A DNA stretch of 64,000 nt from Amoeboaphelidium occidentale (taxonomy: Eukaryota; Aphelidiomycota; Aphelidea). Both the position numbers and the translations under genes were made by a program. Positions 30,430 to 40,788 of the stretch are shown piece by piece. The DNA lies in contig JALGPX010000057.1 of NCBI GenBank assembly GCA_023515795.1, positions 1 through 64,000 of the forward strand. The letters are read 5' to 3'. The stretch's first letter is position 1. Every line of letters begins with the position of its first letter. Under the pieces are notes generated by a model. That model was not told the DNA's origin, ran no database searches, and saw nothing but the letters and a program-made list of their open reading frames with translations.

Positions 30430-30678
30430 ATGACCGATTACATTACCATCATTGGAGGAACAATCGCATTATTGCTGATTATGATCTTGATTCCGTTGTG
30501 CCCGGCCTCAATTGTATGCCCACCGTTCCTTGTTTGTAGTTTACCTTTGGTAACCATGTTGATGGCGACACTTGGTGGTTTAGCGGCTTACATGTCTTCA
30601 TCATCTTACGGCACTTATGGTAGTATGGGACCTGGTGGAACAGGAATGTCTGGTATCAGTGGTATGGGAACAAGATGA
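30430..30678 (+). CDS. Small two-helix membrane protein, unknown
   Basis: 82 residues. Two hydrophobic helices (about 5-27 and 33-55) with conserved-looking Pro/Cys spacing (PLCPASIVCPPFLVCSLP) between them are followed by a Gly/Ser/Met-rich tail (SMGPGGTGMSGISGMG). The start lies 142 bp from the divergent transporter, and AATAAA at 30691-30696 follows the stop. I do not recognise the family. A position between two well-supported genes with its own signals favours a real gene. Confidence 0.6.
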   Translation: MTDYITIIGGTIALLLIMILIPLCPASIVCPPFLVCSLPLVTMLMATLGGLAAYMSSSSYGTYGSMGPGGTGMSGISGMGTR

Positions 30679-30690
30679 AATGTACAATGA

Positions 30691-30696
30691 AATAAA
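30691..30696 (+). terminator. Polyadenylation signal of the small two-helix membrane protein gene
   Basis: AATAAA starts 13 nt after the stop codon and 40 bp before the convergent Rheb stop. Confidence 0.5.
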
Positions 30697-30737
30697 GAAT
30701 GCTTTTGAAAACTTATGAAACCAAAATAATTTATGCC

Positions 30738-31425
30738 TTACAAAATGATACATCCATTATTACCAGATGAACCCGCGCCTGAGCCTGATGCTCCATTACC
30801 AGATCCGCGTTCAAACTCCTCGAGCACATCCAAAACATCCAAGAACACTCGCTCGATCTCTGAAGAAGAATCGTTCTTGACGCTGATTTCCTTGTATTTC
30901 ACAGACATTTTACCATTGAGTGTCGTGCAGAGTTTTTCTCCGTCTTTATATGAAACCTGCCGTAGATTCTCTAAATCCCTCTTATTACCAACGATCACAC
31001 ATGGAACATTCATTTGACCAGTCATAGTTCGCAGCTTCTCGTAAAGAACAGGCAACAGATTGAACGAAGGCGATGATGTTATGGAGAACATGAAAATGTA
31101 TGCATGGATCGCAATGGGCTGTGGCATTATGCTAAATTCGTCCTAAAATACGTAAAACAGCGGTAAATCCTATTCTCAAGATAGCTACCTGTCCCGCAGT
31201 GTCGAGTATCTCCAAAGTGTATTGTGTGCCTTTGTAGTTTTGTTGTTTAGTGAATGTGGATTCGATCGTTGGGAAGTAATTGTCGCCATCTGTCTTTCCT
31301 GTGACGTACTTTGCGACTAGCGAGGATTTACCTGTTTACAATTAGTAACCACAAAAACCTTTTAAAGTCGTACCCACAGCCCTTGAGCCTATTATTGCGA
31401 TCCTTCGTAGTTTTTCTTTTGGCAT
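30738..31425 (-). CDS. RHB1: Rheb-family small GTPase, three exons
   Basis: Exons 31374-31425, 31189-31331 and 30738-31142 (introns 42 and 46 bp) give 199 residues. G1 is GSRAVGKSS, with the Rheb-specific Arg where Ras has Gly12-type residues; switch I is YFPTIESTFTK; G3 is DTAGQDEFSI; G4 is NKRD. The order and spelling parallel human Rheb (GYRSVGKSSL, PTIENTFTK, DTAGQDEYSI), so this is Rheb rather than Ras. Rheb-GTP activates TORC1 on vacuolar/lysosomal membranes. The tail is a 20-residue Gly/Ser/Ala linker and CIIL, a CaaX box whose final Leu predicts geranylgeranylation, whereas most Rhebs end in a farnesylation box. Confidence 0.93.
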
Positions 31426-31556
31426 TTTACTGTATTAACGGTTGTTCTTGAGGCTTTTGCGGTCTTCAACTGAAAGACAGAAGCAGATCAGATTTTCCGT
31501 GTGCGATCGTTTGAACTTCGTTGCCACGGAAATTTCACAGCTGCGCTTCACCCTGA

Positions 31557-31892
31557 ATGGCAGAAAGGCTTAAAGAAAATTGTATGGGCAGTTACGGTGG
31601 TCATTATATTCATCCAAGTAGGTTGGGCCAAGTTTCTGAGAGTAAGACGTCAATTGATGAAGGGAATGGTTATTACACGCCAAGGAAACTACAGACTACC
31701 ACAAGACAAGATTTTCATGCTCATATTATGCCTCTGTCTCCCTCTTCTCTACACTCTGAACGAAAAAGAGTCGCACTAACTAAGACCAAGTTTATACAGT
31801 TTGTTCGAGATGGTCTTAGTGAGCGTATTGATGTAAAAGTTCTTAGGGTTGATGGCAAAGAGGTTTACGAGTTCTACTCGTCTCAATTTTGA
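31557..31892 (+). CDS. Small protein, unknown (111 residues)
   Basis: An in-frame TGA lies directly upstream of ATG 31557, which fixes the start. The protein has no hydrophobic segment. The middle contains SIDEGNGYYTPRKLQTTT and RQDFHAH, which remind me of short repeat-like motifs in axonemal microtubule inner proteins, but this is weak. The C-terminal 40 residues look like a compact alpha/beta element (TKTKFIQFVRDGLSERIDVKVLRVDGKEVYEFYS). It diverges from Rheb with 131 bp between starts and converges with CDC24. No function is assigned. Confidence 0.55.
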   Translation: MAERLKENCMGSYGGHYIHPSRLGQVSESKTSIDEGNGYYTPRKLQTTTRQDFHAHIMPLSPSSLHSERKRVALTKTKFIQFVRDGLSERIDVKVLRVDGKEVYEFYSSQF

Positions 31893-31921
31893 ATTAATTA
31901 AATGCACATTTATTACATTAG

Positions 31922-34594
31922 TTATACTACATACAGATTGAGTACTTTTCTTGAGGAGCTATTCCCGCTTGATGCAAGTCTTATTGCCACCTGAATATCA
32001 TCATCACTAGCGATTGTTATATAATCCCCATCTTCATCCTGATACCTCAGCTTCAAAGTGTCTCGTTTTATCTTGTCTTTCACGCTTGAAACGAGTTCGA
32101 CGTACCTGACACTCGAAGATACTAACATCACGTAAATGTCGCCATTGTCGTGTAACTTGATCTTCATTTGAGCATGAGTAGATTCAGCAGCTGCCAACAT
32201 AGCAGACGCGGACGAGGATGTGAGAGAATCCTTTCTCGGATTGCTAAGTGGAGGAGGCAATTCAATAGCAGCTTTAGAGCCTCTTCGTCTTGCTGGAGGC
32301 GTAGGAACAGCCGATTGACCTTTTGAAATAGATGATTCCGCTAACTGATTCTCCAATTCATCCAATATGGATTCATAAGTGGAGTCTAACTTCTCTTTGC
32401 TATTTCCGCTTGCGACACTTAGTTGAGATGTGTTTGAGAATGCCGACATTGGAGGCATTTCAACAGTAGGAGAAGTAGCAGGAGAGAAATGAGCTAGAGC
32501 AGTCGCAGAGGCATTTGCTCGCAGATTTTGTGATCTTGGAGGTTTTCCAACAGGAGCAGATCGAAGTCCGTTGATAAATTGTTCATCAAGTGGGCGTAAT
32601 GGTCTTCTGCCGCTCGGAGCAAAGTTGCCAGAACTGCCGGATAAATCTCGATCATCGTCGTTAGATGGACGAGTCGTTGGTAGAGGAGGAGCGATTTCTG
32701 TGATGGGCGAGAACATAATTTCGCCGTTAGAAAGATCAGAGCTGTACGTAGAGATATTTGGACTTGAGTTGATGGTGGCCATTGCTGTTGATTTGAACTT
32801 CTCAGCTCTGTCCATTTTCCTTGATTCTTTCTTGATGGAGCTATTTGAAGAATTTGATTGTGTATGTGCTGGAGCACTTCTTCTTCGAAACAAGTCCAAA
32901 AGCAAATCAAGTTCCCTATGCCAAAGTTTCTGCTGTTCTTCGTTCACGAATCGCAAAACGACACCCTCCATTTCTCCGCTTTCACTCCTTTTGAAGAACA
33001 CTTTGATTTCGAACTTCATGTTCCTAGAAGACAAAGCCAACCCTTCGATCGCATCGACAACAACAACACCCTTTATCTCATACTTGGTCTTGGTTGATTC
33101 TTCGTTAGAAGTTCTTCTGAGAATCAAAGATCTCTTCTTCTGCTCTACAGATTTCTTTCCAGATATCTCACGACAAAAGACCAAAACATTTTCAAACAAG
33201 AACATCTTGACTTCTCTCTCATCTGTTCTGACAATAGTACCATTCTCATGTAAAATCAAACGACCGAAACGCCTCCAGTCCAAACCTTTCCAGCTTACAA
33301 TGTTATTCACCAATTCATTAAATACATGGACATTCTCCTCTTTTCGAATCAATTCATTAACTTCTGAGATCGTCTTTTCGATTGATTCAATCCCCCGTTT
33401 CAAAGCTGAAATGGCCGCAACATCGTTTTCATTAGTAAACCTTATCATTTCTTTCAAAAGCAAAGGATAGCGACAAATTCTTTGAATAGGCTTGATAAGA
33501 TAAGAGTCCATCATTCTTGACTCCGGATCCAACAAATCACTTAATGGTTTCAGGTTCTCCTTGTTGTCGTTGAACGTGTCCAAAGATGATGTCCTGTTGG
33601 CACAGAGCGGACCATACACAGCTAAACCCTTTTCATTCTGTTGGAATAAATGCCCAATCTTTTGCAACAAATCATCACTTGCGGAAGCATTCGATGAGCT
33701 ACTTCCTTCGCTATACCTTCGACTGATACAATCTTCCAGCATCACCAAAAACTTTCTTTCAAAGTCAACCAAATGAGGAAGATTAGAGAATATCTGAGTT
33801 ATCACATGTTTCGGTAGAACTGCTTGAGTCTCAATGGCACGCATGTAAGTGAAGAGAAACTCAAGATCATCAGCATATTTCCTTTCCGTTTCCAGTAGTT
33901 CTCTTACAACTTTTTCCCTGTTTGTTTTTGCGTCCATAGACATTCTTGCTTTGCTTTTGGTAGATATGCGTTTCCAGTTGGTAGCAACTTCATTCCCAGT
34001 TGGAGTTTCTGCCAAAGATGTTTCAATCCTATCGAGAAGCATATTGACCATTTTAAGCACCTTAACAAAACCATCAAGATTATCATTCTGAAATATCTCC
34101 GAGACTGAAATCAAATCTTCTGGTCGAAGTGGAAAGCTTTCAGATTCTGTCTGCATCAGGATCTTGATGGACGTCAAGAAGTGATATACGTTCTTCTGAG
34201 CTAGTTTAGCATTCTGCAAGACTTCAGCAGTTTCCTTAATGTTTTGTAATGGAATGAAGCCATATTTGTACACGTTTATCAGGTGGCAAAGGATTGTGCC
34301 TTGTCGAAATATTGTCCATAACTGTGAAACAGGATCGATATGATCTTCCTCAGCCATAGAAGCTCTTCCTTTCCTTGGACTCTTAATGTCAAAAGGGTCC
34401 TCTTCTTCTGCTGACTCATCGTAGTGTCGCATAGGAGATGCTTCGCTCTTCCTTCGACGTCTGTTAGACTGTTCAGTTTCATTTCCATAATCCCCGTCTC
34501 CTCCATGCCCGCTTTGGAAAAACCTTTTGAAGCCAGGCAGAGCTCCAAGTTTCTCTGTCACTAAAATACATTGCTGATAAAGTGAAGAGCTCAT
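31922..34594 (-). CDS. CDC24: Cdc24-type RhoGEF for Cdc42 (CH-like, DH, PH, PB1)
   Basis: 890 residues with the complete order of fungal Cdc24: calponin-homology-like region (about 75-195: QLWTIFRQGTILCHLINVYKYG), DH exchange domain (about 228-415: VVRELLETERKYADDLEFLF and SYLIKPIQRICRYPLLLKEM), PH (about 430-575), a Ser/Pro-rich linker, and a C-terminal PB1 domain (about 805-890: MKIKLHDNGDIYVMLV, YQDEDGDYITIASDDDI). The PB1 partner in yeasts is the scaffold Bem1. The protein loads Cdc42 with GTP to set polarity. With STE12 and chitin synthase genes nearby it marks a fungal polarity toolkit. No introns seen. Confidence 0.95.
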   Translation of the reverse strand: MSSSLYQQCILVTEKLGALPGFKRFFQSGHGGDGDYGNETEQSNRRRRKSEASPMRHYDESAEEEDPFDIKSPRKGRASMAEEDHIDPVSQLWTIFRQGTILCHLINVYKYGFIPLQNIKETAEVLQNAKLAQKNVYHFLTSIKILMQTESESFPLRPEDLISVSEIFQNDNLDGFVKVLKMVNMLLDRIETSLAETPTGNEVATNWKRISTKSKARMSMDAKTNREKVVRELLETERKYADDLEFLFTYMRAIETQAVLPKHVITQIFSNLPHLVDFERKFLVMLEDCISRRYSEGSSSSNASASDDLLQKIGHLFQQNEKGLAVYGPLCANRTSSLDTFNDNKENLKPLSDLLDPESRMMDSYLIKPIQRICRYPLLLKEMIRFTNENDVAAISALKRGIESIEKTISEVNELIRKEENVHVFNELVNNIVSWKGLDWRRFGRLILHENGTIVRTDEREVKMFLFENVLVFCREISGKKSVEQKKRSLILRRTSNEESTKTKYEIKGVVVVDAIEGLALSSRNMKFEIKVFFKRSESGEMEGVVLRFVNEEQQKLWHRELDLLLDLFRRRSAPAHTQSNSSNSSIKKESRKMDRAEKFKSTAMATINSSPNISTYSSDLSNGEIMFSPITEIAPPLPTTRPSNDDDRDLSGSSGNFAPSGRRPLRPLDEQFINGLRSAPVGKPPRSQNLRANASATALAHFSPATSPTVEMPPMSAFSNTSQLSVASGNSKEKLDSTYESILDELENQLAESSISKGQSAVPTPPARRRGSKAAIELPPPLSNPRKDSLTSSSASAMLAAAESTHAQMKIKLHDNGDIYVMLVSSSVRYVELVSSVKDKIKRDTLKLRYQDEDGDYITIASDDDIQVAIRLASSGNSSSRKVLNLYVV

Positions 34595-34850
34595 CTAAAC
34601 AGAGAAATGTAAGCGATCGTCCAAGTTGCAAGTTGCAGGTGAAACAAGAAGCGATCAAAGTGTCTTTGGATGTTCCAAACGCGCTAAGATACTGCTAATT
34701 GCTCTACCTGCTTTAGATAATTTTACGTACCTTATTCTGTCTGTTGAAACAATGTTTGTGCGCTTTCTGCTTGAAGGCATTCAATCAGGTTTGTTGTACC
34801 AAACATCTGGCCAATCGTTATCGTTGAAGGATCCTGTGATCTTTAATTTT

Positions 34851-37800
34851 CTATTTACTAACATCTTCTAGTATTAACCTAGGGATAATGTTCATGCTTT
34901 GCAGCTCTTGGAATAGTAACTTGCAGGCATAAGGCACTTTCATTGTTACCACTTGTTGACCACTTGAACAATTCATACACCAACCTTTTGATCCAAGAAT
35001 ACCACATTTCTCACACACGAAAATTTCAAACTCGTCTGAAGATTTCATAAGTCTTTCCATCAGCAACATCGATGCTCCATAACCAATTAAACAATCACGC
35101 TCCATTTCTCCCAAACGTAAACCACCATCCCTTGATCTACCTTCTGTTGGTTGACGAGTTAAAACTGCACGAGGCCCCCTTAAAATTAAAAGCGAAGTGT
35201 AACACCAAGCTTACCTAGAACGCGCATGCATCTTGTCCATCACCATATGTTTCAGTTTTTGATAATAGATAGGGCCAAAGAAAATATAAGCACAAAGAGG
35301 CTCTCCAGTGATTCCGCTTGTAAGATAATCTTTTCCACTATAATTGAAGCCTCTTTTTACTAATTCTGCACTCATATCGACAACTTTACTTCCCCCAAAA
35401 CATGTTCCGTATTGCAATTCTCCCTTAAAAACACCAGCTTTCCCAGCCAGCAACTCAATCATTTTACCAACTGTCATACGACTCGGAAACCCATGAGGGT
35501 TCATGATGATATCTGGTGAAACACCTTGATCGTTAAATGGAACATCTTCTTGCTGTACGATCAAACCGCAGACACCCTTTTGCCCGTGTCTAGAGGAAAA
35601 CTTGTCCCCAAGCTCGGGTCTTCTCGTCTGGCGAATATTGACTTTAACAGTCATACTATTCTCATTTGATTTAGCCAAAAGAACTTTATCGATATATGCA
35701 GGATCTAGGGATTTCCAGGACAGTGGACAACGTTTGAATTCAACCATTCGTTTAACAGCTCCATTGAACTCGACCTTCCGCTCAACAGGTTCTTCTTTGT
35801 TTATGTATATTTGGCCAGGTTGAATCCTTTCTCCTGGAGCTGCAATACCATCATCACTAATAATACTTAATCTTGGATCTAAAACATTTCCATCATTATC
35901 CCTTGGAGGCGCAAGCATTCTATCAAAGCTGTCGTTATCATACTGCTTTATAGCCGTCTGAAATTTTTTGATAACCATACATCTTCCAAACCCTCTATCC
36001 AAAGAAGACTTATTCAGGATCAAAGCGTCTTCAATATCATATCCAGAATAACTCATGACTGCTACTGATGCGTTCTGACCAGCGGGCATTTTATCAAAGT
36101 TAATCAGTTCAATTGTTTTAGATTTGACCATAGGCTGTTGAGGGTAAACAAGAAGGTATAGCAGTGTATCGAATCGATTAAATTGGTTGTATGCGATAGT
36201 TCCCATCGCTTGTTTACCCATCGCACATTGATAAGTATTTCTAGGAGACTGATTGTGATGAGGATAAGGAATCAAGCCAGAGACTGCACCAAGAATTGTA
36301 AATGGTTCGATTTCTAAATGCGTTGTAACACCAGGCATGATATCAGTCATCTCAATTGCAATTAAGCAATCGTTTTCTTCATTGACATCGAGATATTCTA
36401 TCTTTCCTTCTGTTAAGAAATCCTCAAACTCTTTCTTCTTTGCTTTCAAAAGAGCCAAGTCCTCTTCTGTTACTCTTGGAACACCATTTGGGTCAATAAT
36501 TATCAACGGTCTGCAGACACGTCCACAGTCTGAGGAAATATGAACAGCGTGTTGATGAAACTTTGTCGATACAGAAACAAAAGGATGAATCCTTCCAAGC
36601 CTTCGCTGCTTTCTTACCATGTTAACCAAGTGAGAGTGATTATGATGAATTCCGACCAAGACACCATTTACAAATACAAGGAAAGGTCTCTTATTTGTTT
36701 CAACAGAGAAAATTTCATTGCTTCCAACTAAATTAATATCAACCACACCAAGAGTGTACACATATTTAACTAGAGCATCATAATCTGTGTCTGTAGTAAT
36801 ATGAGTCATCAGGGCCAAGTTCTTAACCAAACCACACGCTTCTCCTTCAGGAGTGTCAGCTGGACACAACATTCCCCATTGTGACGGTTGCAAACTTCTA
36901 GGACCAGAAACCTTTCGAGTTTTCTCAAATTGTGAGGAAATTCTAGTCATCATACCAAGAGCAGACACATAACTAAGTCTTGTCAGAACCTGAGTAACAC
37001 CAGCTCTGTCCATCTTGAATCTCTTCAAGTTCCAGTTTCCAGTAGAAATACATCTAACAAAACCTTCAGTTATGAAATTCTGTGCAGTTTTCAGATAATT
37101 AAGAGGTTCAAAATTGGCACTTCTGTGCTGCTTTTGAAAATCCTTGTCAATTAATCCTTTCACTTGGTTGCAGAATGTTTTGAATAAATCTTCAAACAGA
37201 AGCGACATCATTTGACCTGCTAATTCCAGCCTTTTGTTGCCAACATAGTCACGATCATCAACATACTTCTTGTCGTGAATAGCCATAATGACTCTTCTGA
37301 CCATGTTAGAGAGATAAACAATCTTCGGTTGCAAATTTAAATCATTAACAACCACATGAGCCAACACAAAGTCAGCCAAGATGTCAAATGCTTCTTCTTT
37401 CTGCCTTCCTCTAGCAGTACCACTTGTTGCTCTCTTTGCCATTTTTACTCGCGCATTCATATACTTTAAGCATTGTGCTTGTGTAAACAGTCCTAGTTGT
37501 ATAGCTTCTTCTAATGATGGAGAAAATGTCTCTATGAACTTTTCGTCTACTCCACAAACCCATTGAACAATCTCTTTGTCACTGGTCGCACCCATAGCTT
37601 TCAATGCTACAACAATAGGAATCTCTTCTGTTAAAGAGTTGTGCTTCAAATAAATTTTCCCGTGTTTAACAGTGACTTTTGTTACAGACTTTCTTTCATC
37701 GGTGGAGGATGTTACTGTTGCTTCAATTTCAGAGAACTGATCAACAATAATTCTGTTCTTGGACAATTGCTCTTGAATTAAAATAACTTTTTCTGTGCCT

Positions 37801-38468
37801 TTACAGACAAAATATCCACCAGGATCATTGGGACATTCCAGCATAGACGCCATTTCTTTCTCATTCTTTCCAGCCAAAATGCAATGAGATGAACGCAACA
37901 TAATCGGAATCCTTCCAATTGGAATATTCTGTTGAATGATAACTTGATCAGAGTTGCCCTTCTTGTACTTCACATCCACTCTTATTAAACTGGAATACGT
38001 CAAATCTCTTAAGCGACATTCATGCGGCGTGACTTTAGTTTCCTGCAGCGTGCTCTCGTGCATTGTTGTCGGATAACTGTTGACTTCAATTCTTGTAAAC
38101 TCCATAAAGAACTTTGGGTCCACATCGGAGTAAATGAATCGATTGTTCTTGACTATAGACTTGATATCCTGAGTAATGAAGTGATTGAAGGAATCCAAAT
38201 GCTGCTTGACCAGACCTTTGACACGAAGGAACGCAGGCAAGAGAGCGTATTTATCCTGAAGCGTCAATGGGGCGTCTAATTTCATTGGAGCGCTGGAAGT
38301 ACCAGAAGATTTCGCATGTTCCTGTTGCACTTTGGCTTTTCGTAAATCATTCAATGATGATATTTCAGCCTTCTGCTCGGACTCACGCGTATTTGGCTTC
38401 TGTTCACTTGAGCCTTCGTCCTCTGAAGAGGAAACCACAACTTCCTTTCGCTTTTTTCTTGGTCCCAT
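34851..38468 (-). CDS. RET1: RNA polymerase III second-largest subunit RPC2, two exons
   Basis: Exon 1 35215-38468, intron 35179-35214 (36 bp), exon 2 34851-35178; 1193 residues. The protein follows yeast Ret1/RPC128 throughout: [105 protein letters not shown] and [13 protein letters not shown] across the splice. The C-terminal zinc site is CEKCG...GWCMNC. The blocks [15 protein letters not shown] and [20 protein letters not shown] favour Pol III over Pol I. It transcribes tRNA and 5S genes. ATG 38468 starts the basic MGPRKKRKE tail. The next gene upstream ends 77 bp away on the same strand. Confidence 0.97.
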
Positions 38469-38545
38469 TGAATTTGATGAAGGATCTATGGGGGTTTTCA
38501 CAAGCGCAAAAAGATCAATGAACACGAAGTTTTTATTCAAAGCAT

Positions 38546-39577
38546 TCAGACACCCAAGAGTCCACTTGATGCACTGATACTTCCTATTTGATTTCCCTGA
38601 CACAACTGCCAACTCTTTCCGAATGGCGTTACACATTCACAGAACATTGCAGGATATTGTTCCTTAATGGAATTCAAATAACCGCCAAGATCTTCTCGAA
38701 CACCTTCAAACGCAACACACATTGGAACTTTACGTCTTGTGGTGAGCTTATCACATATCGCAGAGGATGTTCGAATGTTTTCCACTTCGTAGCAGCTCGT
38801 ATCAATAATCTGTCTACTTTCCAGCGGGCTGTACTTTGGAGATAACATAGAAACAGAGAGATCAGCGTGAACTATCTCGCTAGCTGAATAAACTTGAAGA
38901 TATTCACCATAATCACGAAGTATTTCGTTGTAATGAGAGTACTTTTTTAAGAGATCTTGTTGTTTCTTGAAGTAATAGTGACGGCGCAGAACTCTAAGGC
39001 GAGGGATTATCGTTGAGATAGAATAGCGTGGTTTCCCATTAACTTGTTCGAGTATGTCATTATAAAAATCATTAGTCGTCGATCTTCTCTCGTAGTCCAA
39101 TTCAGTTGCTAATTGCTGGTTGACGTACTTCAGCTGCCTTTTTATCGCGTCCAGTCGTTGTTGAAGACCACGGCTTAAGCCTTCCAGAATACTGCTCATC
39201 CTTAGACTGACATCGCGCGACATGAATTTGTAGAATTTGGTGAAGCTGACCTTGTCAAACATCAATTTGTCAGGCACAGATGAAGCCTGTCGATTTGTTC
39301 TTGTTGTGTCTGCGCCTTCTATAGCCGGTGCAGGGAGTCTCTTCTTCTGAGTCTCTTTAGGTAAAGCAGCTGGGGATTTTGATATAGGCTTAGCGAAAAC
39401 ACGCCATAATCGCGGATCAGTTGATAACTTGTGCATATCATCAAGCGGACAAACAACAACAGCCTGAGAACGTTGGTGGAATCTCCAATTAACGATAATA
39501 TTCGAGTCTTCACGAGGGGCAGCACGTGTAATGCTAGCAACCAACAAAAGCGCCAATAATACAAAACGGGGTTGCAT
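38546..39577 (-). CDS. Secreted protein, unknown (343 residues)
   Basis: A signal peptide (MQPRFVLLALLLVASITRAAP) is followed by a helical, Lys/Arg-rich region with coiled-coil character (about 125-190) and a C-terminal cysteine-bearing part (CYEVENIRTSSAICDKL, CVAFEGVREDLGG, FCECVTPFGKSWQLC; about six cysteines). There is no TM helix or GPI signal at the C-terminus and no ER-retention tetrapeptide. I do not recognise the family. It is transcribed divergently from another secretory-pathway orphan with 33 bp between start codons. Confidence 0.65.
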   Translation of the reverse strand: MQPRFVLLALLLVASITRAAPREDSNIIVNWRFHQRSQAVVVCPLDDMHKLSTDPRLWRVFAKPISKSPAALPKETQKKRLPAPAIEGADTTRTNRQASSVPDKLMFDKVSFTKFYKFMSRDVSLRMSSILEGLSRGLQQRLDAIKRQLKYVNQQLATELDYERRSTTNDFYNDILEQVNGKPRYSISTIIPRLRVLRRHYYFKKQQDLLKKYSHYNEILRDYGEYLQVYSASEIVHADLSVSMLSPKYSPLESRQIIDTSCYEVENIRTSSAICDKLTTRRKVPMCVAFEGVREDLGGYLNSIKEQYPAMFCECVTPFGKSWQLCQGNQIGSISASSGLLGV

Positions 39578-39610
39578 CGGAGTATCAAATTTCTTTTCAA
39601 AGAAAAAGAA

Positions 39611-40696
39611 ATGTTACGGCTTATCTTAACTTTAGCGTTTCTGTCTGCGTTCGTGCTGGGCAAGACTTATCATTTTACGGCAAACTTTCTCGATGTGTTC
39701 CAGAATGGAATCAGTTGCAAGACTCTGACTATTCACGCGATAGTCGGAGATATCGAAAGTCGCCAAAGGATTCAGATATATCATTCTACTGAAGAAGTTG
39801 GTGGTGTTTATCAGTTTATTTGGAAGAATCCGTCTGAGTTTGGTGAGACCGTTCTTGAAGTCATATGCGAGTACGAATGGTTGATGCGACAAGATGATTA
39901 TGACAAAACGGTGATGGTATGGGGAGGTATGGATAACGAAGAAAAGAAGCAGTTAATTGAATGCACGTTTGGCGAGGATGGTGCTAATTTAAGAGCGTTC
40001 CTTGCTGAAAGAGGTGCAGATGAGTTACAAGTATTCAGGGGAAAAGGCAAGGAGCAATTGGTGGAAGTTTTCAATCATTATCTTAGCCAGCCTAGTCGCA
40101 AGTTGGTACACCAGAACAAAAAAGTTATTCTTGTCACAGATCCGTTTGTTATTGATGTTGACTCGCTAAGTGGGTATGAAGAAACTGTTCAGTTCCTCGA
40201 TGTTACTTCAACACGAGAAGCTAAACTCATGAAAGATCAGTGTATGGACTTTGAACTGAAGCCTGGTGTAGAAATCAAGTACGGAGCTGATGGTGTCGCG
40301 TATCCGGAAGATTTCTATACCCGCTATGGATGGTCGTCGTACAAAGACATGAATTACAAAATGAAAGTGTTCTCAGAAGTTGACAAGTACATGACGAAGA
40401 AGTGCCACTACATTCACGGTAATGCGCATCGAGTTCAGTTTGATGGGGAAGATAGTTTTGAGATTCGTATCAAGGACATTGATGAAAAGCTCAACCCTCC
40501 AGAGATCGAAATGGCTGCGCTTTTGAAGGTTTTAAGTAAAAACGAGTCGAAAGAAGACACTGCAGTAAGTCCTGACGCTCGACGGCTGCGTTTATGCTCC
40601 AGGGTCTTAAAAGGCGCAATAGTTTTATTTTCGATATTTACAGTTATAAGTTTAGCCTTGATTGCTAGGTCTGCAATATCTCCACTTAATGTTTGA
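39611..40696 (+). CDS. Type I membrane protein, unknown (361 residues)
   Basis: Start is taken at ATG 39611, which exposes a clean signal peptide (MLRLILTLAFLSAFVLG). A luminal or extracellular domain of about 310 residues follows, mixed alpha/beta with acidic character and few cysteines; then a basic segment and one C-terminal TM helix (about 333-357: GAIVLFSIFTVISLALIA). One might think of p24-type cargo receptors, but the length and missing coiled coil argue against that. Function unknown; probably ER/Golgi or surface. It is divergent partner of the preceding secreted protein. Confidence 0.65.
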   Translation: MLRLILTLAFLSAFVLGKTYHFTANFLDVFQNGISCKTLTIHAIVGDIESRQRIQIYHSTEEVGGVYQFIWKNPSEFGETVLEVICEYEWLMRQDDYDKTVMVWGGMDNEEKKQLIECTFGEDGANLRAFLAERGADELQVFRGKGKEQLVEVFNHYLSQPSRKLVHQNKKVILVTDPFVIDVDSLSGYEETVQFLDVTSTREAKLMKDQCMDFELKPGVEIKYGADGVAYPEDFYTRYGWSSYKDMNYKMKVFSEVDKYMTKKCHYIHGNAHRVQFDGEDSFEIRIKDIDEKLNPPEIEMAALLKVLSKNESKEDTAVSPDARRLRLCSRVLKGAIVLFSIFTVISLALIARSAISPLNV

Positions 40697-40788
40697 CTTG
40701 TGGCTGGAACTCGAAAATCTTAGTACATTAGTAAATGCAAAGTTTATGGTTTAATTTTGAATTCAATATTTTTCCGTGTTCAGAGCGA

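Noticed and set aside
32571-33470. A 299-codon open frame on the plus strand
   Set aside because: It is fully antisense to the DH/PH region of CDC24, with no recognisable domain. The minus-strand protein has four family domains.
38469-38636. A 56-residue N-terminal extension of RPC2
   Set aside because: The extension overlaps the 3' part of the neighbouring secreted-protein gene in another frame. The basic MGPRKKRKE start at 38468 fits the family.
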